Shown one piece after another: positions 7,157 through 12,230 of a stretch of DNA of 12,729 nucleotides (its first letter is position 1; each line of letters starts with the position of its first letter). The position numbers were made by a program, and so were the translations under genes. Below the pieces are notes generated by a model. That model saw only the letters and a list, made by a program, of their open reading frames with translations. It ran no database searches and was not told the origin of the DNA. This DNA is from an uncultured archaeon (GTDB lineage Archaea > Nanobdellota > Nanobdellia > Woesearchaeales > CAIVOO01): NCBI GenBank assembly GCA_903907555.1, contig CAIVOO010000146.1, forward strand, positions 1-12,729. Direction: 5' to 3'.

Positions 7157-7990
7157 ATGGTTTTCGAGTTTCTTGTATCCCCGTTGACAGCCGAGGCAAA
7201 GCCTGCCAGAACATTTTTTCTGGGATTCGTATATACTGTTATGGCTTTTTTTCTAGCGCTGTGGGTCTTCAAGGATCATGCAGGGCTGATTTCAATATTT
7301 TTTATAGTGATGGCTTCGCTGCCATTAATTCTCGGAGCTACAAAAATTGAGGAAGAAAAAGATGTTCTATTGGATGATGAGAAATCCATAATAAAAGAAC
7401 ATTCGAGGGCTCTGACTTTCTTCATGTTTTTCTTTTTCGGGATTACTGTTGCGTACCTCTTAATATACATCGCACTCCCTAGCGGAGTTATTGCAAATGT
7501 ATTCCAGGAGCAGACAAAGACCATATCTGCAATCAGGGGTGATGTTTCTTCTATCAGCACATTACTGAAGATTTTTTTTAATAACGTGAAAGTCCTTACA
7601 TTCTGCCTTCTCTTCTCGCTGTTTTTTGGGGCTGGAGCAATTTTTGTGCTTGCATGGAATGCCTCGATAATTGCAACAGCTGCCGGATTATTTGCAAGGA
7701 ACAATCTTTCAGTAGTTGCCTCGCAGACAGGGCTTAATATCGGGCATTATTTCCAGTACGTCTCCATAGGGCTTATGCGCTACATTATTCATGGAGTTCC
7801 AGAGGTGCTTGCATACTTTGTCGGAGGGCTTGCAGGCGGGATATTGTCCTTTGCAATAGTTAGGAATGATTATAGAACGAAAAGGTTTGAAAAAATACTC
7901 ACTGATGTTTCTGACATGGTGTTGCTTGCATTGATGCTTCTTGTGCTTGCAGCAGTATTAGAAGTTTACGTAACGCCCTTAATATTTTAA
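7157..7990 (+). CDS. SpoIIM-like (stage II sporulation protein M / DUF95) integral membrane protein
   Basis: This 277-aa hydrophobic protein has about six or seven membrane segments: roughly 19-38, 42-61, 86-107, 145-166, 199-235 (perhaps two) and 252-275. The block NNVKVLTF..FGAGAIFVLAWN (142-168) and the later HGVPE (212-216) are the pattern I associate with the SpoIIM/DUF95 family. In sporulating bacteria SpoIIM acts with a peptidoglycan hydrolase during engulfment. Archaea neither sporulate nor have that wall, so the archaeal role is unknown and could concern membrane remodelling or transport. The start is supported by a TATA box 23 nt upstream. The gene is monocistronic and stops 8 nt from the convergent RPA32-like gene. 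The family call is good, the function open. Confidence 0.8.
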   Translation: MVFEFLVSPLTAEAKPARTFFLGFVYTVMAFFLALWVFKDHAGLISIFFIVMASLPLILGATKIEEEKDVLLDDEKSIIKEHSRALTFFMFFFFGITVAYLLIYIALPSGVIANVFQEQTKTISAIRGDVSSISTLLKIFFNNVKVLTFCLLFSLFFGAGAIFVLAWNASIIATAAGLFARNNLSVVASQTGLNIGHYFQYVSIGLMRYIIHGVPEVLAYFVGGLAGGILSFAIVRNDYRTKRFEKILTDVSDMVLLALMLLVLAAVLEVYVTPLIF

Positions 7991-7998
7991 ATTCAGGA

Positions 7999-8649
7999 TT
8001 ATTCTAATGTCTTTAATCTTCCGGGCCTGATTTCAAACACATCCCCATTCATAAGAAGTCTCTTAATAATTGCTTCGCCTTGTGAAACTTTTGCTTTTTT
8101 AAGGACTTCATCAACGTCTGCCCCGTTTCCAGAATCCAATTGTTTGATTATGCTAAAAACTTTTGAATTGTCGCCTGAAATCTCAACTACCTCTTCTGTT
8201 GCAGCTGCTGGTTCTGTTTTCTTGGCAGGCATTACATCCTGCGTTCTTATTATTTTGTCCAAAAGCTGCTGCTCTTTTTTTCTTAAATTAAGCCATTCTT
8301 TGCTGTCAAGCTTCCTGACAATCTCGCAGCCAACATAACGCTCGCCATTGTACTCCCTTATTTTTCCAATGAGCTGAACAACATTTCCTATTTCGAAATT
8401 TTGGAACATCCCTTTCTTTTCAAACGAGCGTGCAGGAATCTTGCCACTGCCATCGTCAACAATTATTCCTTCATAGAATTCATTATTTGTGTTTTCAACA
8501 ACAATTCCCATGATATTCACTCTTGTGATATTTCCATATTTATGTGATATGTGGCTTGGCTCAAAACCCTCTTCCTTGACAAAACCACTATTTAGAATGT
8601 CTGCTACAGGAATTTTTCTGGCTATCTGCCTTTTTTGAATTTCTGGCAT
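7999..8649 (-). CDS. RPA32-like single-stranded-DNA-binding OB-fold protein with C-terminal winged helix
   Basis: The 216-aa protein has an OB-fold at about 42-113 (ITRVNIMGIVVENTN, then FYEGIIVDDGSGKIPAR and VVQLIGKIREYNGERYVGCE). A basic, Ala/Pro/Glu-rich linker (about 138-158) leads to a winged-helix domain (about 160-216). This architecture is that of the RPA2/RPA32 subunit and of archaeal RPA-associated proteins, which coat single-stranded DNA and recruit partners through the winged helix. It starts 2 nt after the mcm stop, with AGAGGAT as a ribosome site overlapping the mcm end, so it is co-transcribed with the helicase. No zinc finger is present, unlike RPA41-type subunits. A partner large RPA subunit is not in the window. 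Specific subunit naming is inference. Confidence 0.82.
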   Translation of the reverse strand: MPEIQKRQIARKIPVADILNSGFVKEEGFEPSHISHKYGNITRVNIMGIVVENTNNEFYEGIIVDDGSGKIPARSFEKKGMFQNFEIGNVVQLIGKIREYNGERYVGCEIVRKLDSKEWLNLRKKEQQLLDKIIRTQDVMPAKKTEPAAATEEVVEISGDNSKVFSIIKQLDSGNGADVDEVLKKAKVSQGEAIIKRLLMNGDVFEIRPGRLKTLE

Positions 8650-8651
8650 TT

Positions 8652-10667
8652 TTATATCCTCTGCACAAATCCTCTTTTTGGCTCGAATATGTCTCCAGAA
8701 CGCTTTAGTTTCTCAATAACTTCCTCTATTTCAGTTTCCTGCATTCCCTTTGACACAGCTTCCCTGATCAGATCTTCGATTGGAACAGTTTTTCCAAGCT
8801 TGTTTTCAAGCTCGAGAAGCATTTCCTTAACTCCGACTATCCTGCTTCTCTGCGATGTTGAAATTCCTGTGGTAATCCTGTCAATGTCTATTTTTCCTGT
8901 CTCAGGATCTATTCCTATTTGTGATAAGCAGTAGTGCAGCATGTCGACTGCCCTTTTTGCATCCTGCTTGTTGACTTTTTGCGATAACCTAATCTTTGCA
9001 GACGCCTCTGACAATCTTACAAGCGCTTCAAGCTGTCTTGCAGAGATTGGAACACTCCTAAGCCCGCCTTTTTCTCCCTCACTTGAGCTTCTCATTTTAA
9101 GATAATACTCTTTGATTTCTTCCATAGCCTCTTCTGTCAGGACAGGATGTATGTGCTGTTTTGCGAAAGCAAAATATTTTCTGATAAGCTTTGTTGGTAT
9201 TTCTGATTCCTTTATCTTGTTCCTGTGAAGGTCTAGTATGAAGCTTGCCATCTCGCCATCCTTCTCAGGGTTTGGCAAATCTTTTATTGGGAATATCAAG
9301 TCAAACCTGTTGATTAATGTATTTGGCAAATCAATCTGGTTTGGTATCGCGTCATAAGGATCGAATCTTCCGAATTTAGGATTTGCTGCAGCAAGAACTG
9401 TTGTCTCTGAGCGCAATGTTGCCTGAATGTTTGCTTTTGAAATTGTGACTGTCTGCTGTTCGAGAGCTTCGTGCATTGCACTTCTATCCTCTTTTGACAT
9501 CTTGTCAAGTTCGTCTATCAAGCATATGCCCCTGTTTGCTAAAACTAATGCTCCTGCTTCTAAGCTCCAGCCAGACAGGAACTCATCTTTCACAACAGAT
9601 GCTGTCAGCCCTGCCCCAGATGCTCCTTTTCCAGAAACAAATCTTGCTTTTGGCGCAACATTAAGTATTCTTTTCAATAATTGTGATTTTCCAGAACCAG
9701 GATCGCCAATAAGAAGTACGTGTATGTCGCCTCTTGTTATTCCGCCATCATCCCTTTTCTTTCTGACTCCACCCATTAACTGCAGAAGCAGAGCCTCTTT
9801 TATTTTTTCATGCCCATAAATTGATGGAGCCATGCCTTCAATCATCTTCTGGAATAATTTAGGATCTTTTGAAAGCTTTTGTATCTCCTCTTTTTCTTCT
9901 TCAGATATTTTGATTTCGCCAAACTCTTCTTCTACATTGTCAATGAAATTTGCTTCTATCATCAATTCAAATCTTGTCAGCTGTCCGCCGTCTTTAGCAA
10001 TTATTGGAATTTCCTTAAGCATGCCAACAATAACAATTTTTGTTCCTGGATTTGTCTTCTTGTCAGACATAGGGCTGACCAAATCATTTTTCAGAAGAAG
10101 ATTCATTCTCTTAGGCTGCTCGCCGCCCTCAAGCTCTTCAGGAGACTCTTCAAGAACAATTCCCTGCGCATCAACAAGCTCCTTGCTCAAAAGCCTGAAT
10201 TTTCCTTTGCGCCCGCATCCGCATCTTGTAGGCTCTTTGAATTTTGTGTCCAGCTGCAGGACTGAAAGCACATTGCCGCAGCTCGGGCATTCGAATTTTG
10301 CATTTGTAACCTGGGGCCTGACATCAGACTTCTGCCTTACAAGCCCTGAAACATAAAGAAGTTTTCCTATGTGGCTGCTCCTGATATCCCTGACCATTAT
10401 TCTTTGGGATGTTGGGAGATTCCTGAATCTCGCCTTGAAGCCTTTTATGTTTTCAACATCAAACTGTTCAATGGCAATTTCAGCGGCCTTGATTACCTCT
10501 TCGGGCTGGTCTAGAAGAAGCTCTGCCAGCTGGGGATCAAACTGCGAGAGCTCTGCAAAGTTTATGATAAGAAACTTTTGTCCTGTTCGAGCATTTTCAA
10601 GAAGCTTCGAATAGTAAAACTCCTGGAAGAACTCCTGAAATTTGCTAATTTGCTCAGCCGCATCCAT
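8652..10667 (-). CDS. mcm: MCM replicative DNA helicase
   Basis: This is the homohexameric ATP-driven helicase that unwinds DNA at the replication fork. Residues are counted from the upstream GTG at 10688 (678 aa); from the ATG chosen here the protein has 671 aa. An N-terminal OB/zinc domain has C134/C137 and C156/C158. The AAA+ module has Walker A GDPGSGKS (328-335), Walker B CLIDELD (389-395), sensor 1 AAANP (433-437) and the arginine finger in NRFDL (R461). A C-terminal winged helix occupies about 615-678. ATG 10667 is chosen because a TATA box (10696-10703) would place transcription start near 10672, beyond the GTG at 10688, and MDAAEQ..KFQEFF resembles normal MCM N-termini. No intein is present. 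It is followed after 2 nt by the RPA32-like gene. Confidence 0.96.
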   Translation of the reverse strand: MDAAEQISKFQEFFQEFYYSKLLENARTGQKFLIINFAELSQFDPQLAELLLDQPEEVIKAAEIAIEQFDVENIKGFKARFRNLPTSQRIMVRDIRSSHIGKLLYVSGLVRQKSDVRPQVTNAKFECPSCGNVLSVLQLDTKFKEPTRCGCGRKGKFRLLSKELVDAQGIVLEESPEELEGGEQPKRMNLLLKNDLVSPMSDKKTNPGTKIVIVGMLKEIPIIAKDGGQLTRFELMIEANFIDNVEEEFGEIKISEEEKEEIQKLSKDPKLFQKMIEGMAPSIYGHEKIKEALLLQLMGGVRKKRDDGGITRGDIHVLLIGDPGSGKSQLLKRILNVAPKARFVSGKGASGAGLTASVVKDEFLSGWSLEAGALVLANRGICLIDELDKMSKEDRSAMHEALEQQTVTISKANIQATLRSETTVLAAANPKFGRFDPYDAIPNQIDLPNTLINRFDLIFPIKDLPNPEKDGEMASFILDLHRNKIKESEIPTKLIRKYFAFAKQHIHPVLTEEAMEEIKEYYLKMRSSSEGEKGGLRSVPISARQLEALVRLSEASAKIRLSQKVNKQDAKRAVDMLHYCLSQIGIDPETGKIDIDRITTGISTSQRSRIVGVKEMLLELENKLGKTVPIEDLIREAVSKGMQETEIEEVIEKLKRSGDIFEPKRGFVQRI

Positions 10668-10695
10668 TTTGTAGCTATATTGCCCCACCTCTTTT

Positions 10696-10703
10696 ACTTA
10701 AAT
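10696..10703 (-). promoter_or_regulatory. TATA box (box A) for the mcm operon
   Basis: The reverse strand reads ATTTAAGT, embedded in GATTTAAGTA. The mcm ATG is 29 nt from its downstream edge, so the transcript would begin only about 5 nt before the ATG. It lies immediately next to the inverted repeat at 10705-10730, which could overlap the TFB-binding side of the promoter. Confidence 0.5.
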
Positions 10704-10704
10704 C

Positions 10705-10730
10705 TTTGTTGTATACTTCGCTACAACAAA
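10705..10730. repeat. 9-bp perfect inverted repeat between tbp and mcm
   Basis: TTTGTTGTA (10705-10713) and TACAACAAA (10722-10730) are exact reverse complements around an 8-base spacer. The element starts 4 nt after the tbp stop codon on the reverse strand and sits directly upstream of the mcm TATA box. It could fold as a 3' hairpin of the tbp message or act as an operator for the mcm operon. No T-run follows it on the reverse strand, so a classical hairpin terminator is less likely. Confidence 0.65.
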
Positions 10731-10734
10731 AGAA

Positions 10735-11274
10735 TTATTTTAGCTTCTTGAGATTCTCTATGAGCATTTCAAGCGCCTTGTGCACTTCTGCTTCTGACTT
10801 TGTTCCTGTGCATACAACCTTTCCGTTGCTGAACAAAAGGAATGTCGCCTTTGCAGCCTTTAGTTTGTATACCAATCCTGGGAATTGCTCTGGTTCATAC
10901 TCTGTATTCTCAAGCTTTATTGCTAATTTATTGAGATTTAAGTCGAATCCCACACTTCCAGATGCTACCATGTTCTGGACTGTGATTTCTGGCTCGATAG
11001 TTATCTTGACATTTATCTTTTCAAGGCTCTTGATAATCTTCTGGATTGATTCCCTGACCTTCTCCAATGACCTTGCTCCTGTGCATACAATGTTTCCAGA
11101 GCTGAAAATCAGTGCAGATGTCTTAGGCTCCTTGATTCTTAGTACTAATCCTGGAAACTGTTCTGGATTGTACTCTGTGTTGCTCAGCGTTGCAGCCATC
11201 TTTTCAAGTGGAATGTCGTGGTTAAGTTTGGCTGAAACGACAATATTTACTATTTCTATATCAGGCTTCGTCAT
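10735..11274 (-). CDS. tbp: TATA-box-binding protein (TBP)
   Basis: TBP binds box A of archaeal promoters and, with TFB, recruits RNA polymerase. The 179-aa protein is the classic saddle of two imperfect repeats. The first is about 5-90 (EIVNIVVSAKL, then NPEQFPGLVLRI and NIVCTGARS). The second is about 93-179 (TVQNMVASGSV, then EPEQFPGLVYKL and KVVCTGTKS). Start ATG 11274 is chosen over an in-frame ATG 48 nt upstream because the repeat begins right after MTKPD and a G-rich ribosome site (GGGGGGAT, 11279-11286 reverse) precedes it. There is no acidic C-terminal tail of the kind seen in some euryarchaeal TBPs. The gene is followed by an inverted repeat and then the mcm operon on the same strand. 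Confidence 0.97.
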   Translation of the reverse strand: MTKPDIEIVNIVVSAKLNHDIPLEKMAATLSNTEYNPEQFPGLVLRIKEPKTSALIFSSGNIVCTGARSLEKVRESIQKIIKSLEKINVKITIEPEITVQNMVASGSVGFDLNLNKLAIKLENTEYEPEQFPGLVYKLKAAKATFLLFSNGKVVCTGTKSEAEVHKALEMLIENLKKLK

Positions 11275-11278
11275 TTTA

Positions 11279-11286
11279 ATCCCCCC
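11279..11286 (-). promoter_or_regulatory. G-rich ribosome binding site of tbp
   Basis: The reverse strand reads GGGGGGAT four bases before ATG 11274. It can pair partly with the archaeal anti-Shine-Dalgarno and decides the tbp start in favour of 11274. Confidence 0.55.
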
Positions 11287-11302
11287 AATCAAAAATGCGT
11301 TG

Positions 11303-11352
11303 TTTATAAAGCATAAAAGCACTTCTCTTTATAAATACTTTCATTTTATAAA
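11303..11352 (-). promoter_or_regulatory. tbp promoter region with three TTTATAAA palindromes
   Basis: The 8-bp palindrome TTTATAAA occurs exactly at 11303-11310, 11328-11335 and 11345-11352. Each copy is a near-ideal archaeal box A, and being palindromic could be read on either strand. The middle copy predicts a start near 11303 and a short leader of about 30 nt containing the G-rich ribosome site. The proximal copy would give an almost leaderless message. Extra TATA boxes in front of the TBP gene suggest multiple starts or autoregulation by TBP occupancy. Confidence 0.6.
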
Positions 11353-11376
11353 GGTTATATTGGTGTTGGTATAACC
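11353..11376. repeat. 7-bp inverted repeat between tbp and the DUF192 gene
   Basis: GGTTATA (11353-11359) and TATAACC (11370-11376) are exact reverse complements separated by 10 bases. The element abuts the distal TTTATAAA copy of the tbp promoter. A half-site spacing of 17 bp centre to centre would suit a dimeric regulator; a small RNA hairpin is the alternative. No transcript is evident here. Confidence 0.5.
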
Positions 11377-11465
11377 CCTTCTTTTCCTGTGGAGCATTTC
11401 GTCGACGAGAAGGTATATTTTAAGGTTTATAGCTTTATTTAATTTCCATATAGCAATAAATAGTC

Positions 11466-11474
11466 TTTTTAATA
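11466..11474 (+). promoter_or_regulatory. TATA box (box A) for the DUF192 gene
   Basis: TTTTTAATA ends 20 nt before ATG 11495. No Shine-Dalgarno lies between, so the message is probably leaderless or nearly so. The match to box A is moderate. Confidence 0.45.
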
Positions 11475-11494
11475 AACAAACACTCACACCCTAT

Positions 11495-11842
11495 ATGATT
11501 GTGAATAAGACGAGAAACAAGCCATTAGCCCTTCACAAAGGATTCTGCAGCAACTGGCTAACTAAAAGCATAGGTTTGATGTTCTCTAAGCCAAGAGATA
11601 ATTATGGCTTAATATTCCTATTTAAGCGGTATGTGAAGCACTCCCTGCACATGTTCTTCGTTTTCTATCCGATAGACGTGCTGTTTCTCGACGAGAACAA
11701 GCGAGTTGTTGGCATAAAGGAAAACCTGAAGCCATTCAGGACATACACTCCAAAAGCAGCTTACATGTACTTTATTGAGCTGTCAGAAGGAACTGTCAAG
11801 AAAACAGGCACTAAGATGCATGACTTAGTAGTGTTTCATTAA
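11495..11842 (+). CDS. DUF192 family protein
   Basis: This 115-aa protein matches the DUF192 pattern (COG1430). It has a GLMFSKP block near 27-33, LHMFFVFYPIDVLFLDE (51-67) in the family's hallmark position, then VVGIKENLKPFRTYTPK (71-87) and YFIELSEGTV (92-101). The family is a small beta-rich domain of unknown biochemical role. Many bacterial members carry a signal peptide, while this one begins directly with the domain and looks cytoplasmic. It appears to be a single-gene transcript, with a TATA-like box about 20-29 nt upstream and no ribosome site. It reads away from tbp. Family call is fairly sure; function is not known. Confidence 0.82.
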   Translation: MIVNKTRNKPLALHKGFCSNWLTKSIGLMFSKPRDNYGLIFLFKRYVKHSLHMFFVFYPIDVLFLDENKRVVGIKENLKPFRTYTPKAAYMYFIELSEGTVKKTGTKMHDLVVFH

Positions 11843-11872
11843 TATTGTATTCTATTCTTGCATATATGAGGG

Positions 11873-11918
11873 GTTGAGACCAAAGAATAAACTGCAAACA
11901 TGACTTCAGAGGCTCAAC
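11873..11918 (+). other. Hairpin with 8 paired positions in the DUF192-tRNA gap (possible structured RNA)
   Basis: GTTGAG-a-CC (11873-11881) can pair with GGCTCAAC (11911-11918), giving eight pairs with one bulged A around a 29-base loop that holds CTG (11892-11894) and CAG (11907-11909). ACA at 11917-11919 ends the stem, reminiscent of H/ACA guide RNAs, but no clear pseudouridylation pocket or kink-turn was found. A TATA-like CATTAATATTG lies about 30 nt upstream. It could instead be a 3'-end structure of the DUF192 message. The rest of 11843-11983 shows nothing recognisable. Confidence 0.25.
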
Positions 11919-11983
11919 ACTAGGAAAAATAATCTTATCCTAACCTTAATCAGACCCGGCACTCCATTATTTAACCCCAAAAC

Positions 11984-11990
11984 TTAAATA
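11984..11990 (+). promoter_or_regulatory. TATA box (box A) for tRNA-Trp
   Basis: TTAAATA lies 26 nt before the first base of the tRNA, preceded by an A-rich CCAAAA that could be the BRE. Spacing is ideal for transcription starting just upstream of the mature 5' end. Confidence 0.65.
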
Positions 11991-12016
11991 TTGACTATGA
12001 ACAATTTGTCTTTGTC

Positions 12017-12167
12017 GGGGATGTAGTCTAACCTGGCTAGGATTGACGGCTCCAGTTATGGAGCGATGAGCTGCGGTAAAACGTGGCGATGATTATCAGC
12101 ACGGTCTGTTGAAGCCTCGCTTTGAAGAAGAGACCGTTAGATCAGGGTTCAAATCCCTGCGTCCCCA
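12017..12167 (+). tRNA. tRNA-Trp(CCA), intron-containing
   Basis: The acceptor stem is GGGGATG (12017-12023) with CGTCCCC (12160-12166), and the discriminator is A12167. The D stem is GTCT/GGAT (12026-12029/12040-12043) around a loop with GG. The anticodon stem is GACGG (12045-12049) with CCGTT (12134-12138). The loop reads C T CCA G, so the anticodon is CCA at 12052-12054 (Trp). The T arm is CAGGG-TTCAAAT-CCCTG (12143-12159). A 77-nt intron (12056-12132) lies at the canonical position between residues 37 and 38. A bulge-helix-bulge can be drawn with bulges AG|T and AG|A and a 4-position helix with one C-A mismatch. The spliced tRNA is 74 nt and the 3' CCA is not encoded. A TATA box lies upstream and a T-rich stretch follows. 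Confidence 0.96.
12056..12132 (+). ncRNA. tRNA-Trp intron resembling a C/D-box 2'-O-methylation guide RNA
   Basis: The 77-nt intron contains two copies of GCGATGA (12063-12069 and 12086-12092), close to the C/C' box RUGAUGA, and a D-like TTGA (12109-12112). Just before TTGA, ACGGTCT (12101-12107) is complementary over 7 bp to the intron-exon junction and 3' exon of the same precursor (12131-12137). By the fifth-base rule, G12104 pairs with C12134, residue 39 of the tRNA. In haloarchaea and Pyrococcus the tRNA-Trp intron is known to guide methylation of residues 34 and 39, so the match is in the expected place. The D box is non-canonical (TTGA, not CTGA), and no convincing D' box or guide for C34 was found. 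Confidence 0.65.
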
Positions 12168-12178
12168 TTTTATTTTTC
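12168..12178 (+). terminator. T-rich transcription terminator of tRNA-Trp
   Basis: TTTTATTTTTC follows the discriminator base directly. A T-run without a hairpin is the usual archaeal terminator on the coding strand. Confidence 0.6.
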
Positions 12179-12183
12179 TAAAT

Positions 12184-12191
12184 ATTTATAA
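12184..12191 (+). promoter_or_regulatory. TATA box for the DUF4013-like gene
   Basis: ATTTATAA lies 26-33 bp before the AGGAGGTG ribosome site. Transcription would start near 12213, giving a short leader of under 20 nt that just contains the ribosome site. Confidence 0.5.
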
Positions 12192-12216
12192 TTAGCACCT
12201 CATTCATGCACCTTAT

Positions 12217-12224
12217 AGGAGGTG
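12217..12224 (+). promoter_or_regulatory. Perfect Shine-Dalgarno AGGAGGTG
   Basis: AGGAGGTG matches the archaeal 16S anti-Shine-Dalgarno exactly. It sits 6 nt before GTG 12231 and identifies this GTG as the start of the last gene. Confidence 0.85.
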
Positions 12225-12230
12225 TTTATT

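Noticed and set aside
9427..10356. Long forward-strand open frames inside mcm
   Set aside because: They oppose the MCM zinc finger, Walker A and Walker B coding sequence; their products are serine/leucine-rich shadows without motifs or start signals.
10668..10688. GTG at 10688 as mcm start
   Set aside because: The predicted transcript from the TATA box at 10696-10703 would begin after this codon, and the seven added residues are not MCM-like. It remains possible if a more distant promoter is used.
11275..11322. Upstream ATG extending TBP by 16 residues
   Set aside because: The extension MLLCFINNAFLIGGIK is unlike TBP N-termini, overlaps TATA-like sequence, and the G-rich ribosome site fits ATG 11274.
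10706..11374. 222-codon open frame on the forward strand across tbp
   Set aside because: It is antisense to the clearly recognisable two-repeat TBP and its translation is low-complexity, serine/leucine/phenylalanine-rich, with no family resemblance.
11384..11393. TTCCTGTGGA resembling an ORB half near tbp
   Set aside because: The following bases lack the AAA-G-string part of an ORB, so this is likely a chance match.
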